A program made the position numbers and the translations under genes. 64,000 nucleotides of DNA, from NCBI RefSeq assembly GCF_033441515.1, contig NZ_JAWQJT010000003.1, forward strand, positions 868,001 to 932,000, given 5' to 3'. This document shows, in pieces, positions 15,636 through 24,761 of the stretch. The notes below the pieces were generated by a model. The model ran no database searches and was not told where the DNA came from. It saw only the letters and a program-made list of their open reading frames with translations. The stretch's first letter is position 1. Every line of letters begins with the position of its first letter. The stretch is from Amycolatopsis solani. GTDB taxonomy: Bacteria > Actinomycetota > Actinomycetes > Mycobacteriales > Pseudonocardiaceae.

Positions 15636-16976
15636 TCAGGGCGTCCAGGTCGGTTTGTCGACTCCCGGCAGTCGCGTGCCGAAGTCCCAGTGTGGCTCCG
15701 CGCCCGGCAAGCCGCCCGCCATGCGGACCCGCGTCAGGCGGCCGTAGCCGCTGTCCGCGTCCTCCATCAGGTCGCTGTAGTCGACCTCGACGGCCGAAGG
15801 ATCCTTGCGGCCCAGCGAATCCAGCCAGCGGCCGGTGCCCGCCAGCGACAGCCGCGCGCGCCACGTGCCGCCGTCGGTCAGCTGCCGGTGGACCGCCGTC
15901 ATGATCGCCGCCGCCGCCAGCCAGCCCGTGGCGTGGTCCAAGGCCTGGACCGGCAGCGGGGAAGGCTCCTCCGCGTCGAAAGCCATGCCGTTCGACATCT
16001 GGACCAGGCTGTCGAAGCCGCGCCGGCGGGCCCACGGGCCTTCCCAGCCGTACGCGCTCAGGTCCGCCACCACCAGGCCCGGCCGCAGCTCGGCCAGCTC
16101 CGCGGGGCCGAAGCCGATCTTCTCCAGCGCGCCCGGGCGGAACGACTGGACCAGCACGTCCGCCCGGCTGATCAGCTTCTTCAGCCGCGCGCGGCCGCCC
16201 TCGGTGTCCAGTGCCACGAACGTCGAGCGCTTGCCCTGCCCGGTGTCGCGCACCAGTGCCTCGACGCGCGGCAGGTGCGCCGCCCCGACGTGCAGGACGT
16301 CGGCGCCGTGCGCGGCCAGGACGCGCCCGGCCACCGGCCCCGCGAGCACGTGCGTCAGCTCCAGCACCCGGACGCCGCCCATCGGACGGTCCGAATAGAA
16401 CAACGTCCGTTTCGGCGCCGCGGCCACCGGTTCCAGTGAAACCAGCGGCAGCGAAGCCACCGCCGAACCCTGCGGGTGCGCTGCCCAGTCCTCCGGCGAG
16501 CGCAGCTCGGCGGCCGCTCCCCCGGCGGACACCACCGCGTGCTCGATCTCGCGCGCGGGCCGCCCGGCGACCGCCTTCGCGACCGCGGCGCGGGTGCCGG
16601 GCACGCCCAGTCCCCAGCACACCGCCGCTTCGTGGCGCGGGTAGTTGCAGTGCAGGCGGATCCAGCCGTCGGCCGCGCGGTAGTTGCCCGACAGCGGGGC
16701 CCAGACCGACTCCGCGCCGGCGCCGTCGACCCGCAGCAGCTGCTCGCTGTGGAACGCCGCCGCCGCGTGCCGCGTGTCCGCGGTGACGACGCCGGGCTCG
16801 ATGCCGCGTTCCTTCAGCAGTTCGCCGGCCGCGAGCGTGGCCGCGGCCACCGAAGCCGTGGCGGCCGCCGCGACCCGGTACGGCCCGGGCAGCACGTCTT
16901 CGGCGCCGGTCAGTTCGAAGGGCCCCGGGGCCGTGTCGGTGAGGGCACGCCAGACGCCCTCGACTGCCTCGCGCAC
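15636..16976 (-). CDS. class III (CaiB/BaiF) CoA-transferase family protein
   Basis: A 446-residue member of the family III CoA-transferases, which move CoA between carboxylic acids. The recognisable core lies in the second half: GGVRVLELTHVLAGPVAGRVLAAHGADVL, DTEGGRARLKKLISRADVLVQSFRPGALEKIGFG, LVVADLSAYGWEGPW and FDSLVQMSNGMA. The first 200 residues form a degenerate half-domain with LSGNYRAADGWIRLHCNYP. The GTG at 16976 shares its first base with the hemQ stop (TAGTG), so it is the last gene of the heme operon. The acyl substrate is unknown and a role in heme metabolism is not evident. Confidence 0.82.
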   Translation of the reverse strand: MREAVEGVWRALTDTAPGPFELTGAEDVLPGPYRVAAAATASVAAATLAAGELLKERGIEPGVVTADTRHAAAAFHSEQLLRVDGAGAESVWAPLSGNYRAADGWIRLHCNYPRHEAAVCWGLGVPGTRAAVAKAVAGRPAREIEHAVVSAGGAAAELRSPEDWAAHPQGSAVASLPLVSLEPVAAAPKRTLFYSDRPMGGVRVLELTHVLAGPVAGRVLAAHGADVLHVGAAHLPRVEALVRDTGQGKRSTFVALDTEGGRARLKKLISRADVLVQSFRPGALEKIGFGPAELAELRPGLVVADLSAYGWEGPWARRRGFDSLVQMSNGMAFDAEEPSPLPVQALDHATGWLAAAAIMTAVHRQLTDGGTWRARLSLAGTGRWLDSLGRKDPSAVEVDYSDLMEDADSGYGRLTRVRMAGGLPGAEPHWDFGTRLPGVDKPTWTP

Positions 16977-17668
16977 TACGGCAGGGCCGCGACGAGCTCG
17001 GCGGGTGGCACGCGCGTGCCGGTGTAGAACGGGATTTCCTCCCGCACGTGCAGCCGCGCTTCGGTGCCGCGCAGGTGCCGCATCAGGTCGACGATCCGGT
17101 GCAGCTCGTCGGCCTCGAAGGCGAGGATCCACTCGTAGTCGCCCAGCGCGAACGACGCGACGGTGTTGGCGCGCACGTCCGGGTAGTCGCGGGCTTCCTT
17201 GCCGTGGTCGGCCAGCATCTTGCGCCGGTCGGCGTCCGGGAGCAGGTACCACTCGTAGGAGCGGACGAACGGGTACACGCAGATGTACTTGCGCGCCTCT
17301 TCCCCGGCCAGGAACGCGGGGATGTGGCTCTTGTTGAACTCGGCGGGCCGGTGCAGCGCGGTCTGGCTCCAGACCGGCGTCGACGCGCGCCCGAGCGGCG
17401 TCCGGCGGAAGCCGGAGTACGCGGCCTGGACCTGCTCGATCTCCTCGGCGTGCCACCAGACCATGTAGTCGGCGTCGGCGCGCAGCGCGGACAGGTCGTA
17501 GACACCCCGGACCGTGACGCCCTTCGCCTCCAGGCCGTCGAGGTACTCGGCGGTCTCGCGGCCGGCGGTCCCGCGGTCCTCGCCCAGCCTGCCGGGCTCG
17601 ATCCGGAAGACCGACCAGGTCGTGTAGCGGATGGTGTCGTTGAGCTCGTTGTAGTTGACCCGCGCCAT
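16976..17668 (-). CDS. hemQ: coproheme decarboxylase (chlorite dismutase fold)
   Basis: This 230-residue protein catalyses the last step of the coproporphyrin-dependent heme pathway, decarboxylating coproheme to heme b with peroxide. It has the actinobacterial HemQ N-terminus [21 protein letters not shown] and motifs [52 protein letters not shown] and [23 protein letters not shown]. The chlorite dismutase fold is implied, but the context (hemE, hemY upstream) makes heme synthesis the role. It begins 56 bp after the hemY stop and is coupled to the CoA-transferase. Confidence 0.95.
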   Translation of the reverse strand: MARVNYNELNDTIRYTTWSVFRIEPGRLGEDRGTAGRETAEYLDGLEAKGVTVRGVYDLSALRADADYMVWWHAEEIEQVQAAYSGFRRTPLGRASTPVWSQTALHRPAEFNKSHIPAFLAGEEARKYICVYPFVRSYEWYLLPDADRRKMLADHGKEARDYPDVRANTVASFALGDYEWILAFEADELHRIVDLMRHLRGTEARLHVREEIPFYTGTRVPPAELVAALP

Positions 17669-17724
17669 GCGTCCATCCTGTCACCGCGCGGGGAACGTCG
17701 CCGCCACGGGTCGGGTGAGCGCAC

Positions 17725-19125
17725 TCACTCCGCGAGGTGGGCCGCGATCCGCTGCGCGGCCGCCTCCGCCGTCGCCACGCACGCCGGCAGCCCGACGCCG
17801 TGCAGCGTCGCCCCGGCGACGGCCAGCCCCGGGACCGCCGCGATCGCCTTCTCGATCCGCTCGACCCGCTCGAGGTGCCCGGCGCCGTACTGCGGCAGCC
17901 CGCCGCCCCACCGCGTCACCAGCGTCTCGATCGGCGCGGCCGTCACGCCGGTCAGGCGCGCGAGGTCGTCACGGACCACGCGGACCAGCTCGACGTCGTC
18001 GGCCTGCAGTGCGCCCAGCTCGCCGAAGCGCCCGACCGAGCCGCGGACCAGCACCGGGCCGGTGCCGAAGTGACTCCACTTCCGCGAGGAGAACGTGAAC
18101 GCCTTCGACGCGTACGGCTTGCCCGCGGCGTCGCGCTCGCCGTGGCCGATCAGGATCCCCGACGCGTCCGGCAGCGGGGTGCCGGGCGGCAGCGCCAGCG
18201 CGACCACGGCCATCGACGCCAGCTCGACCTCGCCGAACGCCGCCGAAGCCGCGGGGACGAGGTCGGTCAGCAGGCGGCGGGCCGAGGGCGCGGGCACCGC
18301 GAGGACGACCGCGTCGGCCTCCACGGTGTTGTCCGCGGGCGCGTGCGCGGTCGGCGCGGCGCCGATGCGCAGCCGCCAGCCCGCGCCGTGCCGTTCGATG
18401 TCGCAGACCGGCAGCCCGGTCCGCAGCTCGGCGCCGGCGGCCTCGGTGAGCCGGTCGATCACCGTGCCCAGCCCGCCCGGGACGGTGCCGAACACCGGCG
18501 CGGTGGACGGGTTCGCGGGCAGCTGCGCGGCCGCCGCGGCGGTCAGCGACCCCGCGCCCGCGGCCAGCGCGGAGGCCAGGCCCGGCATGGTCGCGCGCAG
18601 GCCGAGACCGTCCGCCCCGCCCGCGTAGACGCCGCCGAGCAGCGGGTCGACCAGGCGGTCGACCAGTTCGTCGCCGAAGCGCTCGCGCAGCAGCGGGCCC
18701 AGCGGCAGGTCGCCGCTCGGCAGCCGCAGCTCCGGCAGGGAGACCTCGGCCTCGACGGCTCGCCGTCCGGCTTCCGAAAGCACGCCGGCCACGGACTCCG
18801 CGGACGCCGGGACGCCCATCAGCGTGCCGGGCGGCATGCCCGTCACGCTGCCGCCGGCGTGGATCTTCGCGCGAGCCTTCGTCGGGTGGACGACGTCGAG
18901 GCCGAGTTCGCGGACCAGCGCGAGCATCTCGGGACGGCGGACGAGGAACGCTTCGGCGCCGACGTCGTAGGGGACGCCGGCGAGCTCGGCCGTGCGCAGC
19001 TTCCCGCCCGGCGTCTTCGTCTTCTCGAACACGACGATCTCGGCGTCCGCGCCGAGCAGCCGTCGCAGCCGGTACGCCGCCGTCAGCCCGGAGACGCCAC
19101 CGCCGACGACCGCGACGCGCTTCAC
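17725..19125 (-). CDS. hemY: coproporphyrinogen III oxidase (HemY/HemG type)
   Basis: A 466-residue FAD enzyme that oxidises coproporphyrinogen III to coproporphyrin III in Gram-positive bacteria; older annotations say protoporphyrinogen oxidase. The dinucleotide motif [19 protein letters not shown] starts at residue 4, followed by [29 protein letters not shown]. The C-terminus has [19 protein letters not shown] and [21 protein letters not shown], the second FAD-contact segment. The GTG at 19125 overlaps the hemE stop by 4 nt (GTGA). The middle gene of hemE-hemY-hemQ. Confidence 0.94.
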   Translation of the reverse strand: MKRVAVVGGGVSGLTAAYRLRRLLGADAEIVVFEKTKTPGGKLRTAELAGVPYDVGAEAFLVRRPEMLALVRELGLDVVHPTKARAKIHAGGSVTGMPPGTLMGVPASAESVAGVLSEAGRRAVEAEVSLPELRLPSGDLPLGPLLRERFGDELVDRLVDPLLGGVYAGGADGLGLRATMPGLASALAAGAGSLTAAAAAQLPANPSTAPVFGTVPGGLGTVIDRLTEAAGAELRTGLPVCDIERHGAGWRLRIGAAPTAHAPADNTVEADAVVLAVPAPSARRLLTDLVPAASAAFGEVELASMAVVALALPPGTPLPDASGILIGHGERDAAGKPYASKAFTFSSRKWSHFGTGPVLVRGSVGRFGELGALQADDVELVRVVRDDLARLTGVTAAPIETLVTRWGGGLPQYGAGHLERVERIEKAIAAVPGLAVAGATLHGVGLPACVATAEAAAQRIAAHLAE

Positions 19126-20192
19126 AGCTCGTGCACCAGCCCGACGACGCGGGTCAGCACTTCCGGGTCGACGCCCGGCAGCACGCCGTGGCCCAGGTTG
19201 AAGATGTGGCCGTCGGCCGCCTTGCCCTCTTCGACGATCCGGCGGACCTCGGCTTCGAGGACCGGCCAGGACGCGTGCAGCAGCGCCGGGTCGAGGTTGC
19301 CCTGCACGACCGCGTGGCCACCGAGACGGCGCACGGCCTCGTCGAGGGGGATGCGCCAGTCGACGCCGACGACGTCCGCGCCCGCGTCGCGCATGGCGGG
19401 CAGGAGCTCGCCGGTGCCGACGCCGAAGTGGATCCGCGGCACGCCGTACGCGGCGACGCCGTCGAGGACCTTCGCCGAGTGCGGCAGGACGAACTCGCGG
19501 TAGTCCCGCTCGGACAGCGCGCCCGCCCAGGAGTCGAACAGCTGGACCGCGTCGACGCCCGCGTCGAGCTGGGCGCGCAGGAACGTCAGCGCGATGTCGG
19601 CCAGGCGGCCGGCCAGCTCGTGCCAGACGTCCGGCGACGAGTGCATGAGCGCCTTGGTGTGCTCGTGGTTGCGGCTCGGGCCGCCCTCGATGAGGTAGCT
19701 GGCCAGCGTGAACGGCGCGCCGGCGAACCCGATCAGCGGGGTGCCGCCGAGCCGCTCGACGAGCAGCCGGACGCCGTCGGCGACCTTCTCCACGTGCTCG
19801 GGCTCCAGCTCGGGCAGCGCCTTCACGGCGGCGAGGTCGCGGATCGGGGACGCGACCACCGGGCCGGTGCCGGGCACGATGTCGATGTCGACGCCGGCGG
19901 CCTTCAGCGGCACCACGATGTCGCTGAAGAGGATCGCGGCGTCGACGCCGTGGCGGCGGACCGGCTGCAGCGTGATCTCGGCGAGCATTTCGGGGTCGAA
20001 GCAGGCGTCGAGCATCGGCACGCCCTCGCGCAGCGCGCGGTATTCGGGCAGCGAACGACCGGCCTGGCGCATGAACCAGACGGGCGTGCGGGCCGGGCGT
20101 TCGCCGCGCGCGGCGGCCAGGAACGGGGCTTCGGGCAGCTCGCGGCGGCCGGACGTGGCGGCCTGCTGCGGCAAGGGCGTGGTCGGAGACAT
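19122..20192 (-). CDS. hemE: uroporphyrinogen III decarboxylase
   Basis: A 356-residue cytosolic enzyme converting uroporphyrinogen III to coproporphyrinogen III, feeding the next gene's product. The two family signatures are clear: [16 protein letters not shown] near residue 40 and [17 protein letters not shown] near residue 155, with the catalytic Asp in [12 protein letters not shown]. The ATG at 20192 ([10 protein letters not shown]) is preferred; a frame opening at 20252 adds 20 arginine-rich residues that look non-coding. It diverges from the DUF3000 gene across 88 bp, in the order known from mycobacteria and streptomycetes. Confidence 0.95.
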   Translation of the reverse strand: MSPTTPLPQQAATSGRRELPEAPFLAAARGERPARTPVWFMRQAGRSLPEYRALREGVPMLDACFDPEMLAEITLQPVRRHGVDAAILFSDIVVPLKAAGVDIDIVPGTGPVVASPIRDLAAVKALPELEPEHVEKVADGVRLLVERLGGTPLIGFAGAPFTLASYLIEGGPSRNHEHTKALMHSSPDVWHELAGRLADIALTFLRAQLDAGVDAVQLFDSWAGALSERDYREFVLPHSAKVLDGVAAYGVPRIHFGVGTGELLPAMRDAGADVVGVDWRIPLDEAVRRLGGHAVVQGNLDPALLHASWPVLEAEVRRIVEEGKAADGHIFNLGHGVLPGVDPEVLTRVVGLVHEL

Positions 20193-20280
20193 CGCGGTCA
20201 ATCGTGCCACGAGGCCCGTGGAGCCTTTCCCTCGGCGCGCCTGCGCCCGCAACGGGGCGTGCCCGCCCTAAAGTCGAAGC

Positions 20281-20844
20281 GTGACCGCGATGACGCCAGT
20301 GCCCGAGCTCTTCCGCGAAGCAGTCGCGGCGCTGCAGTCCGTCCGGCCCCGCCGGGAGGTGCTGCTGGAGCCGATGCGGGCCCCGCAGCGGCTCGCGCCG
20401 TGGTCGTACGCGGTCAGCTGCGAAGTGGCCGGTCCCGCCGACGTGCTGGCCTCGGGCCGGCTGGTCCTGCTGCACGACCCAGAGGGCCAGGAAGGCTGGG
20501 ACGGCGTCCTGCGGCTGGTCATGTACGTGCGCGCGGAGCTGGACCGCGAACTGGCGACCGACCCGTTCCTGCCGGCGGTCGGCTGGTCGTGGCTGACCGA
20601 CGCGCTGGAGGTGTCCGGCGCGAGCTGGACGGCGCTGGGCGGCACGGTGACGGAGACGTCGTCGGCCCGCTTCGGCGACATCTCCGGCCCGGCGCGCACG
20701 GACGATCTGGAGCTGCGGGCGTCGTGGACCCCGACCGACGCCGGGCTGCTGCCGCACGGGCAGGCGTTCTGCCAGGTGATGGCGAGCGTGGTCGGCCTGC
20801 CGCCGGTCGGCGTGACGCTCTTCGGCCAGCGCCAGAGCTCCTGA
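20281..20844 (+). CDS. DUF3000 family protein
   Basis: A 187-residue actinobacterial protein of unknown function (DUF3000). The N-terminus PELFREAVAALQSVRPRREVLLEP and the internal GWDGVLRLVMYVRAELDRELATDPFLPAVGWSWLTDAL are characteristic, and the C-terminus ends FGQRQSS. It lies between hemE and a response regulator or ribonuclease in many actinomycetes, which suggests an old functional neighbourhood. Oddly, the 24 bases spanning its last codons and stop recur 282 bp downstream, a sign of local duplication around inserted repeats. Confidence 0.88.
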   Translation: MTAMTPVPELFREAVAALQSVRPRREVLLEPMRAPQRLAPWSYAVSCEVAGPADVLASGRLVLLHDPEGQEGWDGVLRLVMYVRAELDRELATDPFLPAVGWSWLTDALEVSGASWTALGGTVTETSSARFGDISGPARTDDLELRASWTPTDAGLLPHGQAFCQVMASVVGLPPVGVTLFGQRQSS

Positions 20845-20861
20845 CCCGCGCGGGCTGTCCT

Positions 20862-20934
20862 GAAGGGGACGTTGCTCTTATCTGACGTCATGAAGGGGAC
20901 GTTCCTGGCGTGTGATGCCAGGAACGTCCCCTTC
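20862..20934. repeat. three 13-bp sites at 30-bp spacing, family B
   Basis: GAAGGGGACGTTG at 20862, GAAGGGGACGTTC at 20892 and GAACGTCCCCTTC at 20922, each 30 bp after the last, oriented forward, forward, reverse. The second and third form a hairpin (GTTCCTGGC/GCCAGGAAC in the middle). It begins 18 bp past the DUF3000 stop. Confidence 0.87.
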
Positions 20935-21029
20935 ATGGCTCCTGACCCGCGGCGTTCGGGCGCGGTGGTCTCGACGAAGCCCGGGCCGGCGCGGCTGCTC
21001 GTCGCCCGGCGGGACCTGCCGGAGGTCTT

Positions 21030-21072
21030 GAATGAGTCATTCAAGACGCCGGAGGTCCTGAATGACTCATTC
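21030..21072. repeat. paired 13-bp sites, family A (pair 4)
   Basis: GAATGAGTCATTC at 21030-21042 and GAATGACTCATTC at 21060-21072, 30 bp apart in opposite orientation, the first flanked by CTT and AAG so that the palindrome extends to 19 bp. It lies in the gap before the response regulator gene. Confidence 0.85.
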
Positions 21073-21143
21073 AAGACGTTCGACGGCAGCCGCCGGGGCT
21101 GGAGCGGGCAGCGCCAGAGCTCCTGACCCGCGGCGTTCGGGCG

Positions 21144-21849
21144 ATCGTCGGCAACGAAACGGCAACGGCGCCCCGCCGCGCGCCGTCTCCCGGCGCACCC
21201 CTTGTACGGATGTGAGCAAAATTCACGTCCACTGAACGGCGTTCACGCCTCCGCGGCCCCCAGAAGGGTCACCGGACGCCCCGATCGGTGCCGACGATCA
21301 AGGACCCCTCGGCGCCACCCCGACGTCTCTGAGGGCGTTTCACGTCTCCTCGTTCGTGACTCCCCGCGGTCACGCACCGCAACAAGATCAACTCGGCCGT
21401 CCCGGGTCCGCCGGACCCCGGTGATCGACACGGACAGTCACGGTTCCCGGCGTCGGCAAGCCCCGCCGAAGCCGCTTCGCGAAGTTGATCATGCCCCGGC
21501 CGGGGCCACATTCCGGGCCCTGCCCGCACCCATCCGGACCCCCGTCACTAGGCGCACCGGCAGCTGCACGCCCCATCTGCACGACCATTTGGACGTCGGC
21601 AACTTCTTTGCATCGTGTTCGCTGGGCTATCCGTTAACAACCGGCCGTGTACTAGCCCGATCGTGTTACTCCGAACCCACTGAGTGACTGTTCGTTTGAG
21701 ATAGATACCCATTCGATCCCCCCGCAACGGCCTCAAGGCGGCTACAGTGCCTTCGACGACACCACTTTCGGTCTAAAGCTGGCGCGGCTGAACGGCCGAA
21801 GGTCCCGGTGCCGGTCGGGGGGCACGACCGACTCCAGGGAGGTAGTGAC
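21144..21849. other. long 5' region of the WhiI-like gene, no gene seen
   Basis: About 700 bp without a convincing gene. A 161-residue plus-strand frame at 21202-21687 is rich in Arg, Pro, Ser and Thr, has no domain and poor codon character. The last 250 bp are less GC-rich than the surroundings (for example ATCCGTTAACAACC near 21630 and GAGATAGATACC near 21700), as expected for promoter DNA. A strong ribosome site (GGGAGGTAG) ends at 21845. A developmental-type regulator with a long, possibly multi-promoter leader is a reasonable reading. Confidence 0.5.
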
Positions 21850-22566
21850 GTGGCTACCGTCGGCATTTCTCAGGCCGTCCGATCCACGCCAGCCGGCGCG
21901 TTGCCGGCGAGCATGGTTCCGCACCCGCGGGAAGAGCTCTTTTCGGTATTGGTGGTCGACGACCACCCGCTGTTGAGGGAGGCAATCGCAGCAAGACTCG
22001 CACAGATGGGTGCGGGGACCGTCCACGAAGCCGCCACGGTGGCCGAGGCGAGGGCGCGAGCACAGGCCACTGGGCCTTGTGACCTGGCGATCCTCGATCT
22101 CGGACTGCCGGACGGCAGCGGCATCGAGCTGGTTACGGAACTCCGTAGCCACGGCTGGCCGCGCGTGGTCGTACTCGCATCCTCGGACGATCCGTACGCG
22201 GTCCGCTCGGCCTTCCAGGCCGGGGCCCAGGCGTACCTGCTGAAGTCCGCGTCACCGGTCGTCGTGACCGATGGCGTGCGGCGTGTGCTCGAGGGCGGCG
22301 TCTACGCCGACCCGAGCGTGGCTCCGGTGCTGGCCACCGGGACCCGCGTCGCGGGCACCGACAACACCCCGCGCGAGCTGTCCGCTCGCGAGGTGGAGGT
22401 GCTTCAGCTGGTCGCCGACGGGCAGTCCAACAAGGAGATCGGCGAGGAGCTTTCGCTCTCCGCCCTCACCGTCAAGTCCCACCTGTCCCGGATCGGGCGC
22501 AAGCTCGGCACGGGCGACCGGGCCCAGATGGTGGCGCTGGCCATGCGAGCCGGCGTGATCCGCTGA
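21850..22566 (+). CDS. orphan NarL/FixJ response regulator, WhiI-like by position
   Basis: A 238-residue protein with a 30-residue leader, a receiver domain (about 31-150) and a LuxR-type DNA-binding domain (about 170-235: ELSAREVEVLQLVADGQSNKEIGEELSLSALTVKSHLSRIGRKLG). The phosphorylation pocket looks complete: Asp37-Asp38, phosphoacceptor Asp83 in AILDLGLPDGSG, a Ser in VLASSDD and Lys in YLLKSAS. No sensor kinase is adjacent. Its place between DUF3000 and the HRDC ribonuclease matches streptomycete whiI, a sporulation regulator. GTG at 21850 follows GGAGG by 7 nt. Confidence 0.85.
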   Translation: MATVGISQAVRSTPAGALPASMVPHPREELFSVLVVDDHPLLREAIAARLAQMGAGTVHEAATVAEARARAQATGPCDLAILDLGLPDGSGIELVTELRSHGWPRVVVLASSDDPYAVRSAFQAGAQAYLLKSASPVVVTDGVRRVLEGGVYADPSVAPVLATGTRVAGTDNTPRELSAREVEVLQLVADGQSNKEIGEELSLSALTVKSHLSRIGRKLGTGDRAQMVALAMRAGVIR

Positions 22567-22634
22567 CGCAAGCGAACAGCCCTGCGGGGCGGGCAGACCA
22601 GGCGCGGTATGCCCGTCCCGTAGGGTCGTCAACC

Positions 22635-23888
22635 ATGGGAAGCGCAGAGGCCGAGGACACCGGGATGGAGATCGAGTCCACGGGCGGCCCTGTGCTGCTA
22701 CGCGAACCCGCCGAGGGCACGCCCCCGGTGATCACCGAACCGTCCGCGCTGGCCGAGGCCTGCGCGCGACTCGCCGCGGGCACCGGCGCGGTCGCCGTCG
22801 ACACCGAACGCGCGTCCGGCTACCGGTACTGGCCCAAGGCCTACCTCGTGCAGCTGCGCCGCGAGGGTTCCGGCACGGTGCTGATCGACCCGATCGCACT
22901 GGCCGACGACCTCCAGCCGCTGCGCGACGTCCTCAACGACCTGGAGTGGGTGCTGCACGCGGCCTCCCAGGACCTCCCCTGCCTCGCCGAGCTGGACCTG
23001 CACCCGGCGGCGCTGTTCGACACCGAGCTGGCCGGGCGGCTGGCGGGCTACGAACGCGTCGCGCTCGGGACGCTGGTCGAGCTGCTGCTCGGCTACACCC
23101 TCGAGAAGGGGCACAGCGCGGCGGACTGGTCGAAGCGGCCGCTGCCGGTCGACTGGCTCAACTACGCGGCTCTCGACGTCGAGCTGCTCATCCAGCTGCG
23201 CGAAAAGCTGGAGGCGGAGCTGGGCGCCCAGGGCAAGCTGGAGTGGGCTCGGCAGGAGTTCGAGAACGTCCGGACGGCGCCGCCGCCACCGCCGCGGGCC
23301 GAGCCGTGGCGCCGGACGTCCGGGGTCCACAAGATCCGCAACCCCCGGGGTCTCGCGGCGGTCCGCGAGCTGTGGCAGGCGCGTGACGAGCTCGCCCGCA
23401 AGCGCGACCGCGCGCCGAGCCGGATCCTGCCGGACACCGCGATCATCAACGCGGTGACGGCCGACCCGAAGACGGTCGAGGACCTCCAGGCGCTCCCGGT
23501 CTTCAGCGGCCGGGTCCAGCGCAAGTACACGGCGAGCTGGCTGCGCCACCTCCAGGCGGCCCGCGCGCTCCCGGCGTCGGAACTGCCGTCACCGTCCCAG
23601 CCGACGGACGGCCCGCCCCCGGTCAACCGCTGGGCGGACAAGGACCCGGACGCGGCGGCCAGGCTCTCGGCCGCCCGCGCGGCGCTGACGGCGATCGCGG
23701 AGGACCGCCGGCTCCCGGTGGAGAACCTGCTGCTGCCGGACCTGGTGCGCCGCACCTGCTGGCGCCCGCCGGCGGAGACGGACGAGGACTCGGTGGCGGA
23801 GGTCCTGCGGGCGGGCGGCGCCCGGCCGTGGCAGGTGGAGCTGACGGCGTCGGCGCTGAGCAAGGCCCTGCAGGCAACGGCTTCCTGA
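22635..23888 (+). CDS. HRDC-domain ribonuclease D-like protein
   Basis: A 417-residue 3'-5' exonuclease-like protein. The DEDD fold is seen as VAVDTERASGYRYWPKAYLVQLRR (Exo I), VLHAASQDLPCLAEL (Exo II) and WLNYAALDVELLIQLREKL (Exo III, with Tyr four residues before Asp). An HRDC nucleic-acid-binding domain follows at about residues 235-310 (LWQARDELARKRDRAPSRILPDTAIINAV). It probably trims structured RNA such as tRNA precursors. In M. tuberculosis the homologue is directly followed by dxs; here about 25 kb intervene. Confidence 0.92.
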   Translation: MGSAEAEDTGMEIESTGGPVLLREPAEGTPPVITEPSALAEACARLAAGTGAVAVDTERASGYRYWPKAYLVQLRREGSGTVLIDPIALADDLQPLRDVLNDLEWVLHAASQDLPCLAELDLHPAALFDTELAGRLAGYERVALGTLVELLLGYTLEKGHSAADWSKRPLPVDWLNYAALDVELLIQLREKLEAELGAQGKLEWARQEFENVRTAPPPPPRAEPWRRTSGVHKIRNPRGLAAVRELWQARDELARKRDRAPSRILPDTAIINAVTADPKTVEDLQALPVFSGRVQRKYTASWLRHLQAARALPASELPSPSQPTDGPPPVNRWADKDPDAAARLSAARAALTAIAEDRRLPVENLLLPDLVRRTCWRPPAETDEDSVAEVLRAGGARPWQVELTASALSKALQATAS

Positions 23889-23898
23889 CGCCGGCCCG

Positions 23899-24012
23899 AA
23901 GCGCCCCAATGTGGCCTTCGGTGCGTTGAATCAGCACTGCGGCGCGAAGCGCCTCCGTTGAGGGTGGCGGTGGGGGCATGGGAGGCGCAACCAATGTGGC
24001 CTTGGGGCGCTT
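23899..24012. repeat. inverted and direct repeats, family D, between convergent genes
   Basis: AAGCGCCCCAA (23899-23909) and its complement TTGGGGCGCTT (24002-24012) bracket the gap between the convergent ribonuclease and TetR genes. Inside, CCAATGTGGCCTT occurs twice in direct orientation (23906-23918 and 23991-24003). The large loop makes a simple terminator unlikely, so this may be a defective mobile repeat. Confidence 0.7.
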
Positions 24013-24013
24013 G

Positions 24014-24679
24014 TCAGCCGGTCAGCGCTGCCAGCAGGGTGTGGGCCTCCGCCCGCAGGTCGTCTGACGGCTCCCCCACCCCCACCAGCCGCACCACGCC
24101 GTCCGCTCCTTCGCGGACGTGGGCCTCGACGTCCAGCTCCGGGTCGTCCCGCCGGACCACCGCGATGCTCTCCACCAGCCCGAACACCAGGTCCGTCCGG
24201 ATCGCCACCGACTCCGGAGCCACCCCGGCGGCCGCCACCAAACGACCGTACGACGCCTTCAGGTCCGCGCGCTCCGCGCGGAAGCGGGCCAGGTTCGCCG
24301 AGCCCACCTCCGGCAGCAGGTACAACGCGCCGAGGTTGTGCCGCGCTCCGCCCAGCAGGCCGATGTCCGCGTACGCCAGTGCCCACAGGCGCACCGCCGC
24401 CGGGCCCGGGGCGGCCACCAGGCGGGCCGCCAGGTCCAGGGACGGGCGGACCGTCTCGGCGAGCAGGGCCGCGAGGATGTCTTCCTTCGCCGGGAAGTGG
24501 TAATAGAGCGACGCCTGCCGCAGGCCCGCGCGCTCCGCTATCGCGCGGGTCGTCGTCGCCGCGTAGCCGGCTCCAGTGAACAGCTCTCCTGCCGCGTCGA
24601 GCACCGCCTGGCGCGCGTCCGGCCGGTTCGCCGCCGCGCCACTCGCCCTCGGCCTGCCGACTCCCGCGCCTTTGACCAC
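24014..24679 (-). CDS. TetR-family transcriptional regulator
   Basis: A 221-residue repressor-type protein. The N-terminal DNA-binding domain is standard (RQAVLDAAGELFTGAGYAATTTRAIAERAGLRQASLYYHFPAKEDILAALL, residues 20-70), followed by a helical ligand domain. The GTG at 24679 gives the N-terminus VVKGAGVGRPRA; a frame opening at 24712 is also possible. It diverges from the permease/carboxylase operon across 164 bp and is the obvious candidate regulator of it, perhaps sensing guanidine, urea or a related compound. The ligand is not readable. Confidence 0.88.
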   Translation of the reverse strand: MVKGAGVGRPRASGAAANRPDARQAVLDAAGELFTGAGYAATTTRAIAERAGLRQASLYYHFPAKEDILAALLAETVRPSLDLAARLVAAPGPAAVRLWALAYADIGLLGGARHNLGALYLLPEVGSANLARFRAERADLKASYGRLVAAAGVAPESVAIRTDLVFGLVESIAVVRRDDPELDVEAHVREGADGVVRLVGVGEPSDDLRAEAHTLLAALTG

Positions 24680-24761
24680 GGGCTGATCTTGCCAGGTCCG
24701 GCGCCCGGACACCCGTGGTTACCCCCGCATGTCGCTGTTGACGCCCGGACCGCGCCGCCGT

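Larger units (their letters stand above)
20827..21143. repeat. duplicated 3' end of DUF3000 flanking the repeats
   Basis: The 24 bases at 20827-20850, covering the last DUF3000 codons, its stop and a few bases beyond, recur exactly at 21109-21132. A 25-base string beginning GCTCCTGACCCGCGGCGTT occurs at 20938 or 20939 and again at 21119-21143. The copies bracket the family A pair, so repeat insertion seems to have been accompanied by duplication of flanking DNA. Confidence 0.7.

Noticed and set aside
16976..17668. Chlorite dismutase
   Set aside because: Fold is shared, but the hemE-hemY-hemQ operon context and actinobacterial sequence type indicate coproheme decarboxylase.
21202..21687. 161-residue plus-strand frame before the WhiI-like gene
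   Set aside because: Arg/Pro/Ser/Thr-rich, no domain, no ribosome site and codon use unlike real genes here; treated as leader DNA.
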